From the NCBI RefSeq assembly GCF_947179165.1, contig NC_077238.1, positions 77,219,757 through 77,283,756 of the forward strand: 64,000 nucleotides of DNA, written 5' to 3'. This document shows, piece after piece, positions 37,201 through 49,200 of this stretch; position 1 is the stretch's first letter, and each line of letters opens with the position of its first letter. The DNA is from Solanum dulcamara (lineage: Eukaryota; Streptophyta; Magnoliopsida; Solanales; Solanaceae). The notes beneath the pieces were generated by a model, which saw nothing but the letters and a program-made list of their open reading frames with translations, had not been told where the DNA came from and made no database searches. The position numbers and the translations under genes were made by a program.

Positions 37201-40200
37201 GTATCTTGGGTCTATTATACAGGAAGATGGGGATATCGATGACGATGTTTCACATCGTATTGGTGCAGGGTGGTTGAAATGGAGACTCGCCTCCGGAGTG
37301 CTGTGTGACAAGAAAGTGCCACCAAAACTCAAAGGCAAGTTCTACAAAGTGGTGGTTAGACCGACTCTATTGTACGGGACGGAGTGTTGGCCAATCAAGA
37401 GGGGCAAAGGGAGGCCAAAGAAGTATTGAGAAGAGGTGATTAGACATGATATGACACAGTTGCAGCTCACCGAGGACAGGACCTTAGACAGGACGTTGTG
37501 GAGGACTAAGATTAAGATAGTAGGCTAGGTGACTTATCTATCCACCATAGTAGTCGTAGTTTTGCTCATTTGTTTATTAACTTTGGATTTCTACATTTGA
37601 TTACTGCTTACATTTGCGGGCCAGGTATACGTTGGTTATCCTATTCATCTATAGTAGTGAATGCTTCTTTCTCTCCGATCTGTCCCTGACTTTCTCGCTC
37701 TCAGTACACATATTTTTATATTGTTTTCGATATGCTTGGTTCTATCTGACTTTGGTTTTTGTTTTCCTTGTTTCTTCTCTCTTGTTCTTCTCTCTTAAGC
37801 CGAGAGTCTTTCAGAAACAGCCGCCCTACCTTTCAAGGTGGGGTTTAGGTCTGCGTAAACTCTACCCTCCCCTGACCCCACATGGTGGGATTATACTGGG
37901 CTCGTTGTTGTACCTCCTTCTTTGTAGGAAAATCTATTTGTTATCAACTTTCTTTTGTTTCCCTGGTCACTCCTACTTAGAAAATCAATGGCAAGTAGCA
38001 CTATGACTGCTCCCAGCCATTTTGTTCTGCTTGATCTACACTGGCTTCAATGGCTGCTTCAACTTTGTCTTTATTCTGTCAGGCAGATGGAGCAGAAAGG
38101 TTATATTTACTCTTGGGATTAGGAATTTCAATGGCCCTTATTTGATTTTCATGTTGTTTGGTTTATCCAAACTTCCTAGGCTGGTTCTCCATTTGTAGTG
38201 CTGCCTTTGAATGTGCCTTTTGTGCTGAAAGCTTGGTCCTTTTTATTTATTCTGGACCTAACTCGCTTTTGCCTGTGCCTATGTACCTGCTCAATCAATT
38301 TTTATATTTTGAACACCATATTGTGTTTTGGTACAGTGTCAGTACATCATCCTTCCTCTGACTGTCTGACTTTCTCGTCCTTGCCTTACCTGTGTGACCA
38401 TCTTCACTGATAATGGCTTCCTAAGGGTTTTTCTGATGGCTTCCTGCAACCAGCTTTCTGTCCCGCCTAGAACCTTGGTTCCCATCATGATATTTTTGTG
38501 GTTTAAGTGGGCTCCACCAACAACCGAATTCTAAAAAAACATTCTGTTGGCTATTTTAACAAACATAGAATGGTTCATCTGTTCCAAATGAGTGGTTTCA
38601 CTCTTGACATGTCCTCTATTCTGGTGTGGAATTAGAACATTACAACATCTAGAAAAACTATAGCTTAGGCTGTGACGTCTCATTACCGTTCTTACCATAA
38701 AAATATGGCACCTGAGCCTGCTCATGAGGGGAAGATTGCTAAGTCTATATAAGCAGACCACCATTTCCTTTCTCAACCAATGTGACCCTCTAATCCACTC
38801 TAACACCCCCTTTCACGCCCAGGCCCAACTGAAGCGTGGACCGAAGCCCAAACGAGGATGAAACTGGCTATGATACCATGTAAAGATATGACACCTGGGC
38901 CTAACTCAATCCCAAAAGTTAGCTCATGAGGGAAGGATTGACCAAGTCCATATAAGTTGACCACCAGTTCATTTCTCAACCAATGTAGACTCTTAACAGT
39001 TACATTTGGCTTTTGTCTCATAGATCATACTTCCTGTTGATGTTCTGACTAGACTTGCTTTAAGAACTCCTTTCTCCCTTCTACTTCTGCTTTAAAGAAA
39101 GAATTTGAAGTAGGCGTTTGGACAATATTTTGTTGAAGTTGAAAAGAGTATTTGAAATTGAAGAGAGTTTGTGGAATTTGAAGTTGTGTTTGGGCATGAA
39201 CTTCACTTGAAAAATAAGTTGACGATTTATGTTTGGAAACCATTATTTCACTTGAACTACTTCTCAAACCAACATTTTAATATTACACATATAGAAGTTC
39301 ACCATTTGCTCTTACCGATGGCCAACCAGTATTTGCAAATATCGAAGACCGTAATCATCCTTCATTTTTCCACATTGCATTTTTCATATTAAGAAAGAGT
39401 TCTCCGTCCTGTCGTATCCCTGCACAAAGTATCTGTGACATTTTCTAGTCAGATACTCTGATTCAATGGTTGCTATACTTTTTCTGTACCAACCCCAAAT
39501 TGCTATTGAGGCGTAGTTGTTTCTCTTTCTGTACCAAAGTCATACAAGTTTTAGGCATGTTGTTAGGTACATTGTAATGTTACTCAAAACCAGAAGAGAA
39601 CATGATAATTTGTCCTCGTGTATTCTGTGGTGAAACTTTGGTTTGTGGCCCTATTGTCTATCCTTTTCTTTCTCTCTTCTTGCATATTTCAGTTGTCTCT
39701 TCACATTGCTTGATATGATGTCTTATTCCTAGAACTATATAACACACTAAGCAAACTTGTTTGGTTTTCAGACGAAGATGGAGGAATTGAATGATCAGTT
39801 GACCAAGAAGAAAGCTCAAATTGCTCATATGATGGAAAAGACATCAGAAGTGAGGAGGATGACAGAAGAGTTGAAACAGAGTCTTTCTTTGGTATGTGTG
39901 CAATTTCATATATTTTGTTTCTGATTTGGATGGTGTTATTTGATATGTATGATGATGAGATGATGGTTTCATTGTCATCCTAGTTTGAGTTGTAGCTGAT
40001 GCCCAGTTCTGCTACTCTTGTCATCCTATATGAATCCTCACTATTCCCATCACTCCTTCTAACCCATTCTTTATATTGAATTGTTTTCTTCTCATTTTCT
40101 TTGTCTCCTTCTTCCATATGTCCATCTAGAGTTAGGAAATCAAGTTAGCTGTATATATATGTTGATATCTTCAGTGGTGATCTATCACTTAAAAAATAAA

Positions 40201-43200
40201 TGTACAAAACTTGCCGTGTTTTGCTCCTTTGGCTGTATTTCCTTCTGGAAAGGACTGAACACTGTATACATTCAAATGCTCTTTCTCTAGCTTTTGTTTT
40301 TATCACCAAAGCTTTTCTAATCTATGTGAATTTCATTTGTTAGGCTACAAAGGAAAAACTTGAGCTGGAAGAGGAACGGGGTCGTAGATCTAATTACATC
40401 CAAAAGATGGCAAAACGAGTCAAGATGTTTGAACAAAAAATATGTGATATGGATGAGCAAAATATTAGAGATACACAGGTTTTCTTTACCTCTGTGAATT
40501 GCTACTCTATATAATTAGTTCTCAGTACACCCTGATATTGCAACCCTAGAATGAAAGTATGCTCCTTTTTCCTAACTTCAGATATTCCTTTCAAGCCTTT
40601 CTTGATGTGATTTGTTTCCTAATTTGACAGTAGCATTCCGGTATTTAAGCTAACAGTAGTAAGTCAACTGTACAATATGGAACTTTTCCTTTACTATCTT
40701 ACGGGGCAGGGATGGGTGAGGCTTTCTGATGTTATATGTTGACTTTGAATGTAGCTACTAATAATGACATAAAATTTCCTTTGTGCTCACCCTGCAAGGT
40801 CGCGTTCCATGGATGAGGTTAATGCAGGAGCTATAAACTGTAGGCATTTCTTGTGTAAGGGCTGAAACTTGTGCAGCGATGTTGAAATTGATTTTGACCT
40901 CAATAGATCTTCTCGTTTTCTATGAGTAGCATAGCCTTTTGATTAAAAAATGATACTCCAGCGTGTTTCCAGCCATGGTGAATAAGGTAGGATTTCAGGC
41001 AAGTGTCTATGCCTCTATATAAAAACTTTTCTATCAGGGGTGGTGCGACAATATTAAGTTGGGTTTGGACGAACCTAGTAGATTTTGGTTGATTTTAGGG
41101 AATCCATTAAATATGTATAAATATTTAATTGTGAACCCAGTAAGTAAAACGAGCCTTGAATTTGGTGGCAAGTTCAGAACCCATAAACTCCAAATCCTGG
41201 CTCCACCTTTGGTTATTGTAGTTTGAGGTTCAACTGTGTGAAAACTGAAAAGATTAAAACTAGTCGTGTAGGAAAAAAAATGTGTTGCTGAATTCAATTC
41301 TTCAGCTGACTAAGTGTGGGGTTTTATGTTTATCTTGTGAAAGGGATTTTACATGCTTCTATCTTCCAATTTACTGTAGGCTGAAGATCTTGATATGGAA
41401 GTGAAACTGAAGGAGTTCCAAGCTGAGATTGACAGAGCTAATGTTGTATTTCAAAGGTCACAGAATATTGTGTTCTAGAAATAGTTGATTGTGTTACTGT
41501 TTGACTCCTTGAATCCTTCACGAGTAATGTTTGTTTTTTAAGAAATTATTCTCTTTATCCAGCTGAAGTTTTTAAGCTGTAATATGGCAGGTTGAGGAAT
41601 GAAGAAGATACCTTACTAGATAAAATTAATCAGGCGAAGGATCAGATAAGCAAACTTTTTCATGAGGTATGAAGATATTAGCTGATTTTCCACTGTTCAA
41701 CAAGCATGACATAGTATGCGGAAAGCTTTCCGGACTTTTATAACCTTTTTGATCGATGCTGTGTTCTTTGTTTTATCTTGTCAAGATCCAAAATTGGATG
41801 AGCTATGACTGACACATATTGAGCCATTTCCCACTAAGTAAACCCTTAATCGCTTTACTGGACCAATATTCGAAATCATTTAACTCAAAGAACAGTCATA
41901 AATTGCATAATACAATAAAAATTCGTAGTTGTAAGACAGTGTCCAAAGTAATCAACAGTCACCCACAATCCATTATCACCATGGAGTATCTAAATAAAGC
42001 AGAGTCAAATAAAATTGAGACACAGCCCAAAGAAACATAACGTTATAAAGTAAAGACAAGCTTCTGCCTCCTGGAAGAATGGAAGGCTCACAGTGACAGC
42101 TGAAAGTATCGCTGGTACTCAGACGTCCGTCGCAGGGAATGCTCAGGTTCTGTACACATAAATATAAGGGTTCAGTCAGATAGATCCAGTAAGCATCCTC
42201 GATCCGTCCCTAACAATTCGGGACAAGTCTTCTATAAGAGCTATGCAATACAACCTGTGATGCAATTGTATGCTGATTGGATTGACCAAGTCTACTATGA
42301 TGATGTGCCCAAAGGTTTGATCATATTGGCCACTGTGCATACGCTGATGCAACGGCGTGTATGAGCGGTTCTGTATCAAATCGAACTGGGTTCTCTTTGG
42401 CTCGATATGGTACTGACGTTGGAGCTGGCGCCCTAAGAGCTTGAATGGCTATACATGCTAGTGCGGAACTATGCACTCAAAGTGCACACACTCTGTATGT
42501 AAAAATGCAATTGTGAGCATGAGACTAGGAAAGGGTTCCTTTTGGACACCAACATATGTTGGCATCAACCACGACCTATGTTGCTCGGATCTTCCAAAAA
42601 TTCCACCGCACCAGTTTTTTTTGGGGATTTAACACTGGTATGATAACATTTTAGGGGGATGTTGAATGTTTCCAAGAATCTATTGTAATCAGGTTAGTCC
42701 CTTTGTGCTCAACAGAGAGAGAAAACATTTCACACTTGTATTTTAAATGTGAAGTATCAGCTCAATTATGGAATAAGCTTGTACCTGGCAGGGTCTATCT
42801 AGACCTATGGACTGGCAAGAGGAATTAAACTGGCAGCTCTGTATCCTAGATGACGAATTACTATAGTAGAAATTTATTGGATGGCTATGGCTGCATCTAT
42901 GTACTACATTTGTCATGAGAAATCAAAGAGTCCTTCAACAAAAGCAAAAGGAACCAGAAGCTATCACTAGACACATTATTCAGGAGATCTTTTATGCGGG
43001 AGCTGTGCGGAGGAAGATAGCACAAATTATTTTAGCATTTCAATTTGTATCCTTAGAGCAAGGGGAAGAATTAGTGCAGTTTACTAGGCATGTGTGGCGA
43101 AGTAGTAGAGAGTTGTGTTTACTGTTAGTTGGATCCGTCAAGTTGCTTTTGATTTTCAGTACATCATTTTCACAATTGGTAATAAAGTTTTCTATTTACA

Positions 43201-46200
43201 AACAAAAACAGTTTAGGAGAATCCGAGTAACATAGGCCAGAAGTAGCTTTATTTTAGAGCAATACCATTCGCTATCACTGAACTGTCCCTCTCTGTGGGG
43301 AGAGGGGCATGGCTGGTTCACATTATGAGAGCATATAATCTGGCCCTCCCTGTGGGGACATAAATTGTATTCTCTGCGGGGACATAAGAAAGATGGTCTT
43401 CCGTATGTCGGAATATCTAAACGTGTTTTCTCCTCTTTGATTTTCTCAACTGTCTTCAATTTGAGACCTTTCTTGTCCAATCAAAAATGATTATATCATT
43501 TCGGAATACACAATACAATATAGATTGATATATACCTCATTTATGTCTCTCTTCTTGTCATTTTGCCATTCAATTTGAAATACTTGAACTATCGATTCTT
43601 GTGTCCTCTCTATGGGGACATAACCTTCATGCATGTGTTATTTTTGGGTGATGCCCCACAATAGGGGGAGATCAAACCCCCACTCAGTGCCCTTCTGTAT
43701 ACCTCCTGGCTCCTGTGACACAACTCAATAATTTGTAACTAATCGTACTTATTTTGATAAAGGTAACAGTTGTATAGACATCAACAGGTATACCACAACA
43801 AAAATTGTGTAGTCCCCCCTCAAAAGAAAGTCAGTTACAATTGGAGCCTTATCTACTGAGATACTTACAAACTGTCTAGAACATCAAAAATATATTCAGT
43901 TCGTACTATCAATTCCTGTTTACACCAAAAATAATAGAGAGCTAACCAATTCATCTTGAACTTCTGAATATTACATTGCTTGTCCTCAAAATATCTCTGA
44001 TTCCTTTCTGTTCAAACAGACCACCAAATGCATGCAGGGGCAATCTTCCATCTATCTCTCTGTAAGCTGCATTCCATCTCTATTCCAGCAGTTCAGAACA
44101 TCCTTTATTCTATCTGGCACGACCCACTTGATTTTCCTCAGATTAATGAAAATCTTCTGTAATTGATTTGTCTAGTTACAGAAAAATAAAGGAGATGGCT
44201 GATTGTCTCTGCCTGTTCATTACAAAGGTAGTTTCTGGAGCATAATTGAATTCTTCTTTTGTTCAAATTTTCATGAGTCAGAACTTTTTCTGAGTGTATG
44301 CAACAATGCATATATTATGTATGTAAATACAGCTAATACTAAAATCTTGTAGTAAAGCAACATGACTAATCATCCATGAGATATAAACGGGTAGAATCTC
44401 AACGGGTATCCAAAATCAGCTTACCACCAAGTATACCCTCGAATGTGTGTATATATGTGTGTGTGTGTGTGTATATATATAATATGGAAATTAAAACACA
44501 TGTTCAAAACATTCATGCTATTTTGGAATCATTTCACATGCAATTTACAGAACAAGCAGTCATGGGGTAAAGTCTCTATTTACCATGATTTCAAGCTTAT
44601 GTAACGCTGCTACACTATCCACAGTCAACCTGAAGTCTCTTTTTTTTTTTTTGAGAAGGTAACAATTGGTATTGTAAACCAGTACTTAGGTAGTACTGAA
44701 AACCCCTTTACAAAAAATGTATGAAAATGTAAAACAAAAACAACAAGCCTAGCATGATTTTAATACTTCTAGGATTGCTTCTGCATCTATAGGGGAACTC
44801 TTTGTAGTTTGTACCCCAAAAACATAATAACAGAATACAATCTGTTTTGATCATTTGTAGGGATCTACTTCTATCCTCAAAGCTTCTAGCATTCCTTTCT
44901 CTCTAAATGGTCCACCAGATGCATGTTGTAATGGTCCTCCAATAACTTCTGTTCTTTGTCCCAATTCCTGCTTCCTCCCAACTTGAGAGAGTGTCAACAA
45001 TCTTGCTAGGCATTGTCCATTGAATGCCTCTGAGACTGATGAAAATCTTCCACAGTTGATCAGTGATTTTGCAATGTAAGAACAAATGTCTAACTGTCTC
45101 AGCTGCTTCCCCACATAAACAACAGTGTGTCACCAGAATGTTGTCTCTTTTCCTTAGATTCTCATGTGTTGGTACTACATGATTTGCTAGCAGCCAAGTG
45201 AAAGATGCCACCTTGAGTGGAACTTTGGCTTTCCAGATTTGTCTCCAAGGCCAATTGAGGGTTAGTGGAGCCCTGCTTATGACCTTGTAACCGGAGCTCA
45301 CTTTGTATCTTCCTTTGTTGTGCTTTGAAGTCTTCAATTTACACAAAATATGGTTCGATGATGTCAAATTCACCTAAACACCTCATCTTTTAAAATTGGT
45401 TTTAGGTTATAGTAACACATCCTTTATTCAAACTTTGTCTAACCAAGGGACACATTTTTGTTCTAGGTTACCCATAGTCTCCTTATCCAATTCCACCATT
45501 TATATGTCATTAGATCCATTAGATATTTCTATGTTTAAATCTCCAATCTCAAGGTAAAGCATACATAGATTCATGTATATAATCCAAATAGCATTAGGAA
45601 TCTCACTTACCAGTAATTTTACTGTCACTTTTACTACTAAAAGAATAGCATTAGGAACCTTGTTCTCTAGTGTGTTTAGGATATTGATATTTGCGAAGAA
45701 CACATCTTTTTATATTTTGGGCATGGCTGCGATCTAAGTTGATCGGGCTCTTCAAAAATACTGCTAGGTATATGTCAGATCCTCCAAATCCTCTGTCGGA
45801 TACATCCAAAAATGCATATCTATCAGAGGATTCGACACACACCCAACAACATTTTTTGGAGGATCCGAGCAATATAGGCTTCGATTATGGAGCCAGTTAT
45901 GAATGTTGCTAGGCCTTTTCGGGTCTACAATGGTCATATAGCCGATCCTATGATCGCAGCTCAGTCCATGTGATGTCCTGAAATGGCTCCTGTTCCCCAA
46001 CCCACTTTCTACTGCAATCGCGACTGCACTAGATTTTATCCAACTTGATCCAAAATGAGTTTGATCCCCTCCAAATTCAATCCAAAAATCTACACCATTC
46101 GTACAAGTGACAAACAGTCACATCAGCTTGATATCATGCTCAAAATTTCGTTTATGTCACGACCCGAATTCGGGTGTGATGACACTTATCCTTTCCCACC

Positions 46201-49200
46201 GGACAAGTCAGTCTAAAACCCAACATTTGCTGAAAATAATGTGGAAACAGTTTAAAGAGATAGATAAATATGCAAAAGCGGAAGACTTTCAAATCTAAAA
46301 TAACCCTCAAAATCTGGTTGTCACATGTACAAGCCTCTAGTAAAACAGAACTAGAAAATAAGTATAAGTCTTGATGCAATTGTTCCTCAAATAGAATAAA
46401 GCATAAGTAAAAGGGACAAGAGAGATTGTCGAGCGTCAACAACTACCTTTCAAGTCACCTCGAAGCCTCGGAGGATAGAATAGAACTCACACACAGATCA
46501 GGCACAGTACCTACACAGGTGTAGAAGCAAAGAGTGAGTACCAAACAACACGGTACCTAACAAGCACACAACTAAACATAAGGAAAGCTATATAGAACTC
46601 AAATACCCCTGTCACACTACTCGAACCTCCATAACTACAACCTACATGCAAACCAGCCCAATCTGGCAATATATATTACAAGAAGCACATAGGTTACAAC
46701 AGTTCTCTGTATTTCAATTAACTCAGTCAAGTGGCAAGATATATCTGTCACAAGGATATCACAGGGGTAAACACGAATCCACAGACAATCAATGAAGTGC
46801 AATACAATGCAATGCCGTGTTAAATAATATGATGCATGTCTGTCCTACCGGTACACATCCGCTGAATCTCAATCCAGAATCCATGAGGGAACATATTTGT
46901 CCATGTTACCTGTCACAGAGCGTGTGGCCTGACCCCTCATATAGTACATGCCACGGAGCTTGTGGCCCGTCCCATCTTTCTCATTATTATCACAAGTGTT
47001 TCATTTCAGTTGTGTCATAGAACAAGTACAATATTGGCATGATCACACATATAACAATGTACAATGATAATCATAACAACTCACTAGTCATGTCAATATA
47101 GTCAAGGCACGTTGTCTCAAATAAGTCAATATCATCAATCTCAATATAGTCAAGGCACGGCATTTCAAGTAAGTCAATATCATCAATTTCAATACAGTCA
47201 AGGCACGCCATCTCAAGTAAGTCAATATCATCAATCTCAATATAGTCGAGGCACGCCATCTCAAGTAAGTCAATATCATCAGTCTCAATATAGTCAAGGC
47301 ACACTATCTCAAGTAAGTCAATTTCATCAATCGTATTGCACATATCGTTAGGATCATCAAATTTTCCTTTTTATTATCCCATTCGTCATCCTTAATACAT
47401 TCAAAGTTCACGAGTGATTCCCAAATCCGAGTCCCTATTACTTCTCAATACAGATAGCAAGAAGTAGAGAATTCTACAAGCTTAACGAAGGTTTAGAAAT
47501 ATACTTGCCTCGAATTCAATCATAACTAGTCCGAACTTGAGCCTTGCCCTTACGTCGACACTCTGAATCGACAAAATATAATCAAATACGCATTCACAAT
47601 AAGAATACAAGTCTAACAACACCCAAATCATAATTTTTGAAAATCAGGCTGAAGCGGTCCAAAAACCTAATTTCGAAAACAAAGGGTTTAAATCTGAAAT
47701 TTTTTGGATAAAAATGTTCTCTATAATAAAGGAATCTATTAGTGAAAACCATTTCGAAAAAGGAGTTCAAATCAGTTCGGAATCATCACTTTAATCAAAT
47801 TTTCAATGTTCTTGAGAACCCCCAATTTCTTCTATTGAAAAACCTCAAATTCAAGTGAAATTAATAATTAATCAATGGATAGTAATGAATTCGAGTTAGA
47901 ATGACTTACCCAATGAAATCCCATGAAAATATTCCTTCAAAATCGCCTCTACCAAGCTCAAGAACTCAAAAATGGTGAAAAAAAGAGGACTCAACTTTAT
48001 AAAGAATTTTCCAAAACTAACACCCAACATTGATCAGAAATGACTCAGGGCAACTATCGAGAGGGGTAAAATGGTCATTTTACAAAAATTACCAGAAGTG
48101 ACCTTCAGGGTCATTACATCATCTGCCACTAAAAATCATGTTCGTCCTTGAACATAAAGTAAAAGAAGGTAGAACACTCGATGCTACCAAGAGCCCGAGG
48201 CATAACTTCCAAGCTCGGTATTTGTTTTTCCCAAGCGAACCCATCCTTAGACCATATCATCAGAATCCAATGCTAAAATGAACTTTCTAATCGAACTTTG
48301 GCGAATCTACAAATCAGAAGTAATATCCAAGTCACGAACTAGCCCATGGACCAAATCTGAACTGAAATCCTCAAAACCCCAGCATAACCATTAGGACAAA
48401 TCCTTCATCACATAACCACGAGAGAATTTCTGAATCAATTCCCACCAAAATCAGGTGTCGGCCTGAATCAGCCACTAACCACTCATGACACACGAATCAT
48501 CACCGACTCTAGCAAAATTCTATTCCCACTGCCAAATCTTTCCATAAGCTGAAGTTATACAAATTTGATTCATAGACATCGGGTACTCATCACGGGGGAA
48601 TCAAATTTATCTGACCCAAAGAATGAAATGGTCAAGCAACCATCTAGTGGGAGATACTCCCAAGCACCCAGAATCTTAAACAACACTATCGAAATTATCA
48701 GATCAATAGCTGTGATTGTAAACAACCCTTAAGAGTGGTAGCACTAGGTCTAACGGTCTCCACATTCACTCATACATATCTGGAATGTGAACTCGATGAC
48801 GAGATGAATAACAAAACTGTCGGTCACTGTATATATCCATGGTAGCTCTTTTATAAGTTCTCATAAGCAAGGTGACACTTATAAAACCATCGAAACATTT
48901 CAACTGCCCCAAAGCAACACCAAATTTGCCAAATCTGAACTAAGTCTGCACAAGCATCCTACCCTATCAAGAAGACATCGCAGGATCGGTACACCCAATC
49001 CACCACTATGAATCCATCCACAGAAGTGGGAACACGCTTGACCATATGCATCGAATCATACTCCAAACCATATCTTGAGTGAAAATAGACGATCACATAA
49101 GAATGTACGAGACCAAGGGAGAATACCACAAGGTACTCCTTCCATAGTGTCCCTATAAAACATCTCCTTTACAATCGTAGACATGCTCGTTTCATCATCT

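Larger units (their letters stand above)
34295..37910 (+). mobile_element. RTE LINE, end to end with 15-bp target duplication
   Basis: TACCTCCTTCTTTGT occurs at 34280-34294 and again at 37911-37925, exactly bracketing the element, which ends in GTTGTTG as RTE elements do. The order is a CT-rich 5' leader, four 20-bp repeats, endonuclease, reverse transcriptase, C-terminal segment, and a 3' UTR with GGTCTGCGTAAAC..CCCCACATGGTGGGATTA. Length is 3616 bp. It lies in SMC6 intron 6 in the same orientation as the gene. Confidence 0.93.

Noticed and set aside
37614..38410. Phe/Leu-rich frames after the RTE coding region
   Set aside because: Part lies in the RTE 3' UTR and the rest in intron sequence; no protein family recognised.
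47097..47336. CRISPR-like array
   Set aside because: Units are contiguous 48-bp tandem repeats with no spacers, in a plant nuclear genome.
47071..47351. Repeat protein on either strand (16-residue units)
   Set aside because: The frames arise from a 48-bp minisatellite within a gypsy LTR and occur in several frames on both strands; no start context or family match.
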